In this document: positions 1 to 8,217 of the stretch, piece by piece
Layout: each line of letters opens with the position of its first letter
Position numbering within the stretch: position 1 is the first letter of the stretch
Assembly (NCBI RefSeq): GCF_033436665.1
Contig: NZ_JAWQFO010000005.1
Coordinates: forward strand, 186,001-250,000
Length of the DNA: 64,000 bases
From: JAWQFO01 sp033436665
Lineage (GTDB): Bacteria; Pseudomonadota; Alphaproteobacteria; Rhodobacterales; Rhodobacteraceae
Reading direction: 5' to 3'
Program-made: the position numbers and the translations under genes
Notes under the pieces: model-generated
The model's input: only the letters and a program-made list of their open reading frames with translations
Databases searched by the model: none
Told to the model about the DNA's origin: nothing

Positions 1-1236
1 GCCCTGCCCGGCGATCTGCAGCCCGTGCCGGTCGAGCGCCGTCTCCATGATCGCGCGGCGCTCGTGCAGCGCCGAGGACGTGCGCCGGATCAGCGCGTCA
101 TAGTGGCCCAGCGACAGGAAATACGCCGCCGTGCGCTGGATGTGTCCGGGCGGGTGGCGCAGCACCGAGGCGCGCAGCGCCCGCGCCTCGCGGATGAAGG
201 GTTCGGAGCCGACGAGGTAGCCCAGCCGCAGCCCCGGGAACAGCGACTTGGAGAAACTGCCGACGTAGATCACCCGCCCGTCGCGGTCCAGGCTCTTGAG
301 CGCCGGGGACGGGCTTTTCAGGAAAGACATCTCGAATTCGTAATCGTCCTCGACGATCAGCGCGTCCATCTCGCGCGCCCGGTCGAGCAGAGCCTGCCGA
401 CGCCGAACCGGCATGGTCGCCGTCGTCGGGCACTGGTGGCTTGGCGTGGTGAAGATCACATCGGTGCCGGGCGGGATCGCCGCCGGTGGCAGGCCGTCCT
501 GGTCGACGCGGACCGGCGTGACGTGACAGCGCGACTGGCTCAGCACGTCGCGCAGCGCGTGATAGCAGGGATCTTCCAGCGCCGCGCGCCGGCGTTGGGT
601 CAGTACGATCTGGGCGGTCAGCCATAGCGCGTTCTGCGCGCCGAGCGTAATCAGGATCTGCTCGGGACGCGCGGTGATGCCGCGCCGGGGCAGCGTGTGG
701 CGCGCGATGAATTCGATCAGCTGGGGATCGTCTTGGTCGAAGTAATCGGTGGTCATCGCGGTGAAGTCGCGTTGGCCTAGTGCCTGCACCGCGCAAAGCC
801 GCCAGTTCGCGTGATCAAAAAGCGTCGGGTCGGCCTGCCCGTAGATGAACGGATAGCGGAACCGCGCCCAATCCACCGGTTTGCGCGGCGTGTCGCCGCC
901 CGAAAACCGCTGCCCGATCGCGCGTGACCAGTCGACCGCGTCGGGGCCCGCTCTGCTGGGCGCGAAGGCCGGCGGGATCGGCGCGTTTTCGGATACGAAA
1001 TACCCCGAGCGCCCGCGCGACACCAGATAGTCGTTCGCCTGCAGCTCGGTATAGGCGATGGTGACGGTGATCCGGCTGACGCCGAGATGCTGGGCCAGCT
1101 TGCGGGTCGACGGCAGCTTTTCCCCGGGCCGGAACTGCCCCGAGAGAATGCCGCGCGCGATCATCTGCTGGATCTGCGATTGCAGCGTGCCCTGGGCCTC
1201 GGGCGGCAGGAAAAAGGTTTCGACGGGAAGCGCCAT
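1..1236 (-). CDS. MocR-family regulator (GntR HTH + aminotransferase-like domain), TauR-like, C-terminus cut by window edge
   Basis: The reading frame starts at an ATG at 1236 and stays open to base 1, giving 412 residues; the C-terminal end is outside the window. Residues about 8-80 form a GntR winged helix (LPSTRKLAQHLGVSRITVT). The rest is a fold-type I aminotransferase domain with VEDDYEFE near 295-302 and the PLP lysine in SFSKSLFPG (K330). MocR proteins of this type bind PLP and an amino compound and control nearby catabolic genes. Two CTGGACCTA direct repeats lie just upstream of its start, matching the motif I recall for TauR of Rhodobacter capsulatus. With tpa and tauABC nearby, a TauR role is likely, although three other genes lie between. 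It could be another MocR member; the family call is firm and the substrate is inferred. Confidence 0.85.
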   Translation of the reverse strand, partial: MALPVETFFLPPEAQGTLQSQIQQMIARGILSGQFRPGEKLPSTRKLAQHLGVSRITVTIAYTELQANDYLVSRGRSGYFVSENAPIPPAFAPSRAGPDAVDWSRAIGQRFSGGDTPRKPVDWARFRYPFIYGQADPTLFDHANWRLCAVQALGQRDFTAMTTDYFDQDDPQLIEFIARHTLPRRGITARPEQILITLGAQNALWLTAQIVLTQRRRAALEDPCYHALRDVLSQSRCHVTPVRVDQDGLPPAAIPPGTDVIFTTPSHQCPTTATMPVRRRQALLDRAREMDALIVEDDYEFEMSFLKSPSPALKSLDRDGRVIYVGSFSKSLFPGLRLGYLVGSEPFIREARALRASVLRHPPGHIQRTAAYFLSLGHYDALIRRTSSALHERRAIMETALDRHGLQIAGQG

Positions 1237-1250
1237 GCCGCCAGAGTACG

Positions 1251-1282
1251 CTGGACCTAAGCGGATCGCAATCTGGACCTAT
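1251..1282. promoter_or_regulatory. Direct repeats CTGGACCTA, candidate TauR/MocR autoregulatory site
   Basis: CTGGACCTAA at 1251-1260 and CTGGACCTAT at 1273-1282 are direct repeats with a 22-base start-to-start spacing, about two helical turns. They lie 15-46 bases upstream of the MocR start codon. From memory, R. capsulatus TauR recognises direct repeats of the form CTGGACYTAA. The placement fits autoregulation. Confidence 0.55.
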
Positions 1283-1507
1283 AATCTCGGTTTTTCGAAC
1301 AGTTCCGTCCTACTGCTCAAGACCGGGGCATGGCCGCATTCGGAATGATGGATCCCCGCCTCCGCCGACGTGAAACAGCGACCGCGTTCATCATCTGTGA
1401 CGGAACAGGTGGGACCGTATCGGAACCGGCCCGGTTGAGTATTCCGGTAATTGAGCAAGCCAATCCGAACCGCAGATCCCTGTTTCCGCAACCCGGTCGG
1501 GTGGACG

Positions 1508-2845
1508 TCAGGCGAGGTGGCCGCGTACGAGGTCGATGTGCATCCGCATCGAATAAGCGTATTCGCGGTAGCGCGGCGGCAGGTTGAGATTGGCGATCGC
1601 CTGGTCGATATCGTCGAGATCGCGGGCCAGTTCCGCGCGCCGCGCCTGTGTCATCTCGCCCGAGGCCGCTTCCTGCTCGATCCGGACCAGTCGGTTGTAA
1701 TTTCGGTAGACGCGTGACCGCAGGCGCCATTCGACCAGTCCTGGCGTGGCCCGCAGCACGGGAAGAAGCAGGATGATCAGCGGCACGAGGAAGATCGTCA
1801 CCCGGGTGATCTGCGCCGCGACCCAGTAGGGCAGGACAGCCTCCAGCGGGCTTTCGCCTTTCTCCAGGACGGCCGCAGCCTGCGAGTCGAGGGGTAAGTC
1901 GAGGTGCTCGGCGGACGGGAAGTCGATCATGTCCGAAAGGATGCTGGGACGGCCGTGGACCTTCTGGGCGGCGCGCACCAGACGGTTCACGATCGCCGGA
2001 TGCAGTCCGTCATGCGCCACGAGGCTCGCGACCATCGCGGTGAGCGTGATGCGCTCGGGCGGCAGGGCCCCGGCGTAGTCCAGCCCGGCGCGCGGAATAT
2101 CCGCGATCCGAACGAACGGCAGGCGGCGGGCTATGGCCTCGGCGTCGCGGATCGGATGAATGGTGAAGCCCGGATCGGTCAGCAGATCCTGAAGATAGGG
2201 CGCATCGATGGAGGCGACGAACACGGCGACGTCGATTTCGCCCGATTTGAGCGCCTCGGCCGCTTCGGGCCCGCCCAGCGGTTCGATCCGGTCGAGATCG
2301 ACTTCCATGCCGAGCCGCGCGACGATGGTCCGGATCGCGGCGCGGGTGCCGCTTTCCGGCTCTCCGGCGGCGATGCGCAGGCGGTCCCAGCGCGTCGGAT
2401 CCGCAGAACCGTCCAGCCCGGCCCGGTGGACGATGAGAAGCGGCTCGAGAAAGACCGAGGCCAGGGCCACGACTTCTGCATCCTCGCCAAAAGATATGCC
2501 ACCCTGGATGAACCCGACGTCGGCGTCGCCGTCGGTCAGAAGCCGCGCGTTCTCGACCGCACCTGCGGTCTCGACGATCTCGAGTTCGATGTCGTCGACG
2601 GCGAGGATCGCCTGGTAGCGCCGGGCGAAGGCGTAGTACCCGCCGCCCTCACGGCCGGCAGCCAGGGTCACCCGGTCGGGCGGCAGCAGCACCTTGTCGA
2701 CGAAGACCCAGACCAGACCGGCAACCAGCGCCAGTAACACGACTATGGCCAGGTAGATCGGTGTCTGTTCGGGAAGTCGTCTGCTCATCTCTCCGGTCGT
2801 CGTCCCTCGCTGTGTGATCTTGCGGCCATTAATCCGCGTTTTCAC
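1508..2845 (-). CDS. TAXI-family TRAP transporter solute-binding-like protein, membrane anchored
   Basis: The 445-residue protein has an N-terminal membrane anchor (around residues 28-50), then a TAXI-type periplasmic binding domain with the opening VTLAAGREGGGYYAFARR and a DADVGFIQGG segment. A second membrane segment lies near residues 345-365, and a charged cytoplasmic helical tail follows. TAXI proteins bind small organic acids or amino acids for TRAP permeases, but no TRAP permease gene is adjacent, so a sensing or orphan-binding role is possible. The longest frame begins at a GTG at 2845. An ATG at 2788 (MSRRLPEQ), with GGAG only two bases before it, is a reasonable alternative start that still keeps the anchor. 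Confidence 0.75.
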   Translation of the reverse strand: MKTRINGRKITQRGTTTGEMSRRLPEQTPIYLAIVVLLALVAGLVWVFVDKVLLPPDRVTLAAGREGGGYYAFARRYQAILAVDDIELEIVETAGAVENARLLTDGDADVGFIQGGISFGEDAEVVALASVFLEPLLIVHRAGLDGSADPTRWDRLRIAAGEPESGTRAAIRTIVARLGMEVDLDRIEPLGGPEAAEALKSGEIDVAVFVASIDAPYLQDLLTDPGFTIHPIRDAEAIARRLPFVRIADIPRAGLDYAGALPPERITLTAMVASLVAHDGLHPAIVNRLVRAAQKVHGRPSILSDMIDFPSAEHLDLPLDSQAAAVLEKGESPLEAVLPYWVAAQITRVTIFLVPLIILLLPVLRATPGLVEWRLRSRVYRNYNRLVRIEQEAASGEMTQARRAELARDLDDIDQAIANLNLPPRYREYAYSMRMHIDLVRGHLA

Positions 2846-2949
2846 CGCCTTGTGAAGCCGAAGCAGAATCGACGTTGCAAACGAAAGCCGGCCGTTGCAC
2901 CCGGATCGAGCGGGCCGCTGGTCATCGGACGGCCCGCCCTGTCAATCGG

Positions 2950-4350
2950 TCAGCTTACCCGGGTCTTCAGGCCGGGCAGCAGGCGCAGGAGCGTGAGGTC
3001 GAAAAGCAGGACCGCCGCGATGGCGAGACCCGCCATCGGGAATGCGATCCCGAGCACCACGACCAGCGCGGCCGCCCCTTTCCAGAGCGGCAGCCCCTTC
3101 GGTCGCGGCGGAGCGGCAAGGCGGGCCGCGTCACGCGGGCGACGCTTCCACCACATCACGAGACCCGAGAGCGCCAGCGTGATGACCGAGAGGCAGAAGA
3201 GGGTGTTGAGAACGAGGTTCCACAGCCCCATGTCGCCCTCGTGAAATGCGATGCCCCAGGCCATCGCCTTGGCGTAGGGCGAATAGTCCGAGTACCGCAC
3301 GTCGGCGAGGACATTGCCGGTGTAACGGTCGATATGGAGGGTGCGGTCGGCGGCCGGGTTCGGGCCGTCGTTCGACATGCTGTCATGGCTGACCGTCCAG
3401 ACGCCTGTCTCGTCGGCGGGCAGGTTGATCTGGAACCGTCCCACAAAGCCCAGGCTGCGCGCGAATTCGGCCACGCTGTCGACCGTCACCTCGCCTGCGA
3501 TGGCCGAGGTTCCGACCAGCGACCCCGACGAGGGCATCGGTGTCTGTTCGAGTCCCCATGGCACCTCGTGCGTGCCGGCATGATTCATCTCGGCATGGGT
3601 CGCATCCGACAGCGGCGCGCCCCATTTCTCGGCCGGGAAGCTGTTCCAGGCCTGCACCATCCGCTCGCCCCAGATGCCGGCCCAGCTCAGACCGGAGACG
3701 AGAAAGAGGACCAGAAGCACCGAGACCCAGGTACCGACCGCGCCGTGCAGCGATTTCCATGAACCACGGCCCTTGCCGGGCATCCTGGGCAGCAGCGCCA
3801 CGCGCCATCCGGTGCCGTTGCGCGGCCAGTGCAGGTAGAGACCGGTGGCCACGAGCACGATGGCAAGGCTCGCCGCGATCTCGATCAGCCAGTCGCCGAA
3901 GGTGCCCAGCAGCAAGGTGCCGTGGATGTCGTTCATGGTGTCGTACCAGCCGTCGCGCCAGGCAAAGCTGTGCAGAGCCTCGCCGGTATAGGGGTCGAGC
4001 GCGACACCGAACTTTCCGTCGGCACCTTCCACCGCGACGGTCGCGACGCGGTCGATGTCCAGCGGTTCGACGTATTGCACGGCGCGCCCGCCCGGCACGG
4101 CGGCTTCGGCAGCCTTCAGCAGCGCGCCGGTCGCGACCGGGGTGCCGCCCGGCACCACCGCCATGCGCTCGGCCCCGATGCCGGCGCTCCAGGAAATCCA
4201 GAGCATGGTCAGGCCGGTCGTCGCCAGCATGCACAGGAAGGGGAGAACGTAGAGCCCGGCATAGAAGTGCCAGCGCCAGGCGATGAAATAGTAGGGGGTC
4301 GCGGCACGGTCGGCCGCCGGAGCGTCGGCTCCGCGATTGATGTCCGTCAT
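2950..4350 (-). CDS. PepSY-associated transmembrane protein (PiuB-like)
   Basis: This 466-residue protein has the architecture of PepSY-TM iron-regulated membrane proteins. The first helix carries the WRWHFYAGLY motif near residue 27. A PepSY-type periplasmic region follows (TPVATGALLKAAEAAVPGG), then helices near residues 155-180, 200-225, 375-400 and 425-450. Family members are linked to siderophore or heme use and to metal reduction in the inner membrane. The small secreted protein at 4389-4751 lies 38 bases upstream on the same strand, an arrangement common for PepSY genes. No iron box is evident to me, so iron control is only an inference from family knowledge. Confidence 0.8.
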   Translation of the reverse strand: MTDINRGADAPAADRAATPYYFIAWRWHFYAGLYVLPFLCMLATTGLTMLWISWSAGIGAERMAVVPGGTPVATGALLKAAEAAVPGGRAVQYVEPLDIDRVATVAVEGADGKFGVALDPYTGEALHSFAWRDGWYDTMNDIHGTLLLGTFGDWLIEIAASLAIVLVATGLYLHWPRNGTGWRVALLPRMPGKGRGSWKSLHGAVGTWVSVLLVLFLVSGLSWAGIWGERMVQAWNSFPAEKWGAPLSDATHAEMNHAGTHEVPWGLEQTPMPSSGSLVGTSAIAGEVTVDSVAEFARSLGFVGRFQINLPADETGVWTVSHDSMSNDGPNPAADRTLHIDRYTGNVLADVRYSDYSPYAKAMAWGIAFHEGDMGLWNLVLNTLFCLSVITLALSGLVMWWKRRPRDAARLAAPPRPKGLPLWKGAAALVVVLGIAFPMAGLAIAAVLLFDLTLLRLLPGLKTRVS

Positions 4351-4388
4351 GGGATCCTCGTCGATGTCTGAGTTTGCGAATGCGTTCC

Positions 4389-4751
4389 TCAGACGGAGGA
4401 GGGAGGTCCCGTGGACGGGGGCAGGCCGGTCGCGCGGCCGGCGACAAGGACAAAGGGGGTGACCGATGCGTCAGCTCTGCGCACAACGGTCGCAACGGGC
4501 GGCGGTACGGTTGCCTCGAAAATCGTCGCCGCCTGAGTGCCGCTGGCCCAGTCGCACCGGTCGGCCTCGGCCGGGGTGTCCGTCGGCGCGCTGCCGTCGG
4601 CATCAAATGTGACTTCGATCGGGCCGTCGCCGGTACAGATCACAAGGACAAGCCCGTCCGCGGTCCGGTGCGGCATGACGCCGCCCGACAGCGTCGACAG
4701 CAGCAGGAAGGGCGCCAAAAGCACCCACACCGCCACCCGGCGAAACCGCAT
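4389..4751 (-). CDS. Small secreted protein, DUF2946-like
   Basis: From the ATG at 4751 the product is 120 residues, with an RFRR basic start and a hydrophobic stretch (VAVWVLLAPFLLLSTLSGG) typical of a signal peptide or anchor. It has a conserved-looking VICTGDG segment and a later RCDWA. DUF2946 proteins are short, secreted, Cys/His-containing and often sit beside PepSY or TonB genes, which fits the PiuB-like gene 38 bases downstream. An alternative ATG lies at 4772. Function is unknown; metal or heme handling is a guess from context. The frame could be extended further upstream but that part reads as noise. Confidence 0.6.
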   Translation of the reverse strand: MRFRRVAVWVLLAPFLLLSTLSGGVMPHRTADGLVLVICTGDGPIEVTFDADGSAPTDTPAEADRCDWASGTQAATIFEATVPPPVATVVRRADASVTPFVLVAGRATGLPPSTGPPSSV

Positions 4752-4824
4752 TGTCGAACCGGATCGCATCATGCCCACAGCTATCCAGGCTTCCGGATCA
4801 TCCGTCAATGCCCGCGGCCATCGG

Positions 4825-4859
4825 AAAAAAGACGGCCCCGACGTCATGCCGCGGCCGTC
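4825..4859 (-). terminator. Rho-independent terminator downstream of tpa
   Basis: Read on the minus strand, GACGGCC (4859-4853) pairs with GGCCGTC (4837-4831) and is followed directly by six T residues (4830-4825). It lies 18 bases past the tpa stop codon and ends that transcription unit before the DUF2946-like gene. Confidence 0.8.
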
Positions 4860-4876
4860 GCGGTCTTGTCGCTCGC

Positions 4877-6268
4877 TCAGCCGAAGACGCGGGTCAGCGC
4901 GCCGTCCACGGCGTCGGTGATCTGGTCGATGTCGTCCGGCGTCGCGATCAGCGCCGGCGAGAAGCACAGAGTGTTGTTCCTGCCGGGCAGCGAGCGGTTC
5001 GTGGCGCCGATGATGATGCCTTGGGCCATGCAGTCGGCCACGACCGCCTGCACGCGCTTTTCCTCCACCGGTTCGCGGCTGTCGCGATCCTTGACCAGTT
5101 CCGCTCCGCAGAAGAGACCCGCGCCGCGCACCTGACCGATGATCGCGTGTTTCTCGGCCAGCGCATTCAGGTTGTCGATCATGCGGGCACCCATCGCGGT
5201 GCAGTTTTCAAGCAGGTTCTCGTCCTCGATGATCGCGAGGTTCTCCAGCGCCGCCGCCGGACCCGCGGTGCAGCCGCCAAAGGTCGAGATGTCGCGGAAG
5301 TAGTTCAGCGGATCGCTGGCGTCGTCCTTGAAGAGATCGAATACCTTCTCGGTCGTCACCAGGCAGGCAATGGCGGCATACCCCGAGGCGACACCCTTGG
5401 CCATCGTCACCATGTCCGGCTCGATGCCGTAGTTCTGATAGCCGAACCAGGTGCCGGTGCGCCCGACGCCGCAGACCACCTCGTCGATGTGCAGCAGCAC
5501 GTCGTACTTGCGGCAGATCTCCTGCACGCGCGGCCAGTAGTCCGCCGGCGGAACGATGACACCGCCGCCCGCCGTCACAGGTTCGAGGCAGAGCCCGCCG
5601 ACCGTGTCAGGGCCTTCGGCGAGGATGACCTGCTCGATCTGGTCGGCGGCCCATAGCCCGTAGTTCTCGACCGGAGCGCCGTCCTGCTCGTGGCGGCGGT
5701 ATTCGAGGCAGTGCGGCACCCGCACGAAGCCTGGTGCGAAGGGCCCGTACTGCGCGTTTCGCTCGTCCTGGCCGCCCGCCGACAGCGCGCCGATGGTCGT
5801 GCCATGGTAGTCGCGGTCACGGTAGAGGATCTTGTGCTTCTTGCCGCCAAAGCGCTTGTGCGCGATCTGGCGGATCATCTTGAACGCCTTCTCGTTCGCC
5901 TCGGAGCCCGAGTTGCAGTAGTAGACGCGGGTCATGCCCGGCATCTTCTCGATCAGGCGCTCGGCAAAGCGCGAGCCGGGAATCGAGCCCGCCGATCCGG
6001 CGAAATAGTTCAGCTTGACCAGCTGGTCGCGCACGGCGTTGGCGATGCGCTCGCGCCCGTAGCCGACGTTCACGGTCCAGACGCCGCCCGAGACGGCGTC
6101 GAGATGCTCTTTGCCCTTCTGGTCCCAGACCCGCATGCCCTTGCCTTCGACGATGATCCTCGGATCTGTCGTCTCGTAGGGCTTGTGCTGGCTCAGGTGA
6201 TGCCAGATGTGCGCGCGGTCGGCCTCGACGACGCGGCTGATGTCGTTCTCGTTGAATGTACCGTCCAT
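4877..6268 (-). CDS. tpa: Taurine-pyruvate aminotransferase
   Basis: A class III PLP-dependent aminotransferase of 463 residues. It moves the amino group of taurine to pyruvate, giving sulfoacetaldehyde and alanine in the cytoplasm, the first step of taurine degradation. Visible features are the CNSGSEANEKAFK phosphate-binding region (118-130), DYHGTT (153-158), IDEVVCG with the PLP-contacting D262, and the catalytic lysine K291 in MAKGVASGY. The N-terminus (MDGTFNENDISRVVEADRAH) closely resembles Tpa of roseobacters as I remember it. It is divergent from tauA and sits between a TauR-like regulator and tauABC. The usual next enzyme, sulfoacetaldehyde acetyltransferase (xsc), is not in the window. 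A different omega-amino acid substrate is possible but less likely. Confidence 0.9.
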   Translation of the reverse strand: MDGTFNENDISRVVEADRAHIWHHLSQHKPYETTDPRIIVEGKGMRVWDQKGKEHLDAVSGGVWTVNVGYGRERIANAVRDQLVKLNYFAGSAGSIPGSRFAERLIEKMPGMTRVYYCNSGSEANEKAFKMIRQIAHKRFGGKKHKILYRDRDYHGTTIGALSAGGQDERNAQYGPFAPGFVRVPHCLEYRRHEQDGAPVENYGLWAADQIEQVILAEGPDTVGGLCLEPVTAGGGVIVPPADYWPRVQEICRKYDVLLHIDEVVCGVGRTGTWFGYQNYGIEPDMVTMAKGVASGYAAIACLVTTEKVFDLFKDDASDPLNYFRDISTFGGCTAGPAAALENLAIIEDENLLENCTAMGARMIDNLNALAEKHAIIGQVRGAGLFCGAELVKDRDSREPVEEKRVQAVVADCMAQGIIIGATNRSLPGRNNTLCFSPALIATPDDIDQITDAVDGALTRVFG

Positions 6269-6715
6269 GGGTCAGGCCTTTCGGAAGCGGTGAAATTGGA
6301 AAGCGCGGCGCGCAAAGGGTTTGCGCCGCCGGATTGCCGGACATGACCGCTTTTTCGTGCGGTTCTCTAGGGCCAGTTTGTGCGATGTCGTGATTCCAGA
6401 CAAGGCCCCCGGATAGGTATGCGTCTCCTCGCCCCCGTTGCAATGCGCTGAAAATATTGCAGAATCACTCTGCGAGCCATGTCCGCGCCGCGATCCAATC
6501 GACGGCATCGGGTTGAAAAGCCCGGATAAATTCGTTGACCGAACGTCCGCCTCAGCGGCTAGGGTGTGATTTGCGGGGCACTCCCGCGGATGCGGGCCGT
6601 GACAGGCAAGGCGGCGCGGTCGCCGGGTATGCCCGGTGCGGCCCGCGAGAACGGAACACAGAACTGATCAAGGTCCGTCGAAAAAGGGCCGGTGAACTGC
6701 AACAAGGAGAGTGAA
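6269..6715. promoter_or_regulatory. Divergent promoter region between tpa and tauA
   Basis: These 447 bases between two divergent start codons hold no convincing gene. They must carry the promoters of both tpa and the tauA operon. On the tpa strand two imperfect CTGG repeats, CTGGAATCA (6399-6391) and CTGGCCCTA (6376-6368), resemble the CTGGACCTA repeats before the MocR gene with 23-base spacing. The tauA ribosome-binding site AAGGAG is at 6704-6709. No clear -35/-10 pair stands out. Confidence 0.5.
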
Positions 6716-7714
6716 ATGACCAAACGCACGATGAGCACGGCCCTGGCCGCCGCTGTCCTGTCCCTGTCCGGGCAGGCGGCCCTGGCACTTGACGAGATCA
6801 CCGTGGGCTACTTCCTCGAGTGGCCGATGCCCTTCGAATACGCCAAGCAGATGGGCACCTATGACGAGGAGATGGGCGTCAAGGTGAACTGGGTGAGCTT
6901 CGACACCGGCACCGCGATGAGCGCCGCAATGGCCTCGGGCGACGTACACATCTCGGTCAGCCAGGGTGTGCCACCCTTCGTGGTGGCGACCTCGGGCGGG
7001 CAGGACTTGCAGGTACTCGACGTGGCGGTGTCCTATTCCGACAACGACAACTGCGTGGTCTCGTCCGGGCTCGAAATAGACAAGAGCTCGGCGGGCGAAC
7101 TTGCCGGCAAGAAGGTGGCTGTGCCGCTCGGCACCGCGGCGCATTACGGGTTCCTCAAGCAGATGGACCATTTCGGGGTCGATCTCGCCTCGCTCGAAGT
7201 CGTCGACATGGCGCCCGCTGAAGGTGCCGCGGCGCTGAGCCAGGGCTCGGTCGACATGGCCTGCGGGTGGGGTGGTGCGCTGCGCCGGATGATGGAAAGC
7301 GGCAACGTGCTGCTGACCGGAGCCGAGAAGGAAGAGCTTGGCATCCTGGTCTTCGACGTCACCTCCGCACCGGCGAGCTTTGTCGCCGAAGAGGGCGACC
7401 TGATCGCCAAGTTCCTCAGGGTGACGGCAGATGCCAACGCGATGTGGAACTCGGGCGAGCACACCGACGAGATGATCCCCGTCATCGCCAAGGACGCCGG
7501 CATGGACGAGGATGCGACGCGCGAGACGCTGGCGACCTTCGTGTTCCCGGATGTCGAGACGCAGCTCTCCGACAAGTGGCTCGGTGGCGGCAGCCAGGAG
7601 TTCATGAAGGGCGTGGCCCAGGTCTTCGTCGAGTCGGGCTCGATCGACTCGGCGCTTGGTGACTACAGCGGCACCGTCAACACCGGCCCGCTCTCGGCCG
7701 CGCACGGCATGTAG
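6716..7714 (+). CDS. tauA: Taurine ABC transporter, periplasmic binding protein
   Basis: The ATG at 6716 is preceded by AAGGAG at a six-base distance and gives 332 residues; a GTG at 6692 is a less likely start. A Sec signal peptide ends near ALA-LDE (residue 24). The mature part is an NMT1/THI5-type binding domain (ITVGYFLEWPMPFEYAKQMG, then VALARC-free periplasmic sequence throughout). TauA captures taurine in the periplasm for TauBC. Position next to tpa and before ATPase and permease genes supports taurine rather than another sulfonate. A strong stem-loop follows the gene and probably raises tauA expression relative to the membrane components. Confidence 0.88.
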   Translation: MTKRTMSTALAAAVLSLSGQAALALDEITVGYFLEWPMPFEYAKQMGTYDEEMGVKVNWVSFDTGTAMSAAMASGDVHISVSQGVPPFVVATSGGQDLQVLDVAVSYSDNDNCVVSSGLEIDKSSAGELAGKKVAVPLGTAAHYGFLKQMDHFGVDLASLEVVDMAPAEGAAALSQGSVDMACGWGGALRRMMESGNVLLTGAEKEELGILVFDVTSAPASFVAEEGDLIAKFLRVTADANAMWNSGEHTDEMIPVIAKDAGMDEDATRETLATFVFPDVETQLSDKWLGGGSQEFMKGVAQVFVESGSIDSALGDYSGTVNTGPLSAAHGM

Positions 7715-7732
7715 GCCGACCGCGAACAGTCT

Positions 7733-7758
7733 GGACCGGGGCGTCCGCGCCCCGGTCC
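7733..7758 (+). other. Perfect 11-bp intercistronic stem-loop after tauA
   Basis: GGACCGGGGCG (7733-7743) pairs perfectly with CGCCCCGGTCC (7748-7758) around a four-base loop, and no T-tract follows. Such hairpins after binding-protein genes often stabilise the upstream mRNA or partially end transcription before the ATPase and permease genes. Confidence 0.7.
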
Positions 7759-7780
7759 GACAGGCAGCAGGGGGCGCCAG

Positions 7781-8185
7781 GTGACCTACGACCGGGAACT
7801 CATCTCGAACGGTAATCCGATGGAGGCCGTGGTCGGCTTCAGCAGGGCGGTTCGTGTCGGTCCCTACATCAGCGTCGGAGGCACCGCGCCGGTCGGACCC
7901 GACGGCAAGACCGTCGGTGTCGGCGATGTGGCAGCCCAGTCGCGGCAGTGTATCGAGATCATCAAGGCGGCGCTGGAACAGGCGGGGTCGGGGTTGCAGG
8001 ACGTCGTGCGGACGCGCGTGCTGCTCACGAACATCGACGACTGGAAAGCCGCCATCGACGTGCGCAAGGAATACTTCCGCGATGTGCGCCCCGTCGACAC
8101 CATCATGGCGGTCACGCGCTTCGTGAACCCCGAATGGCTCGTGGAATTCGAGGCGGACGCGGTGATCGCGGACTGGGGACCCTGA
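7781..8185 (+). CDS. RidA/YjgF-family protein within the taurine transporter operon
   Basis: This 134-residue protein starts at a GTG (7781) behind an AGGGGGC stretch. It has the small RidA fold signature (YISVGGTAPVGPDG, a RVLLTNIDDW segment and a VEFEADAVIA end). Active RidA proteins hydrolyse reactive enamine/imine intermediates released by PLP enzymes. Here the position that normally holds the catalytic arginine (the ARS region of E. coli RidA) reads RPVDTIMAV, so Asp seems to replace Arg. That points to a non-canonical subgroup with another activity. It lies between tauA and tauB, so a role linked to Tpa chemistry is plausible but inferred. Confidence 0.85.
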   Translation: MTYDRELISNGNPMEAVVGFSRAVRVGPYISVGGTAPVGPDGKTVGVGDVAAQSRQCIEIIKAALEQAGSGLQDVVRTRVLLTNIDDWKAAIDVRKEYFRDVRPVDTIMAVTRFVNPEWLVEFEADAVIADWGP

Positions 8186-8217
8186 GGACAGGCGCAGGGC
8201 ACGGGATTGGACATTTC

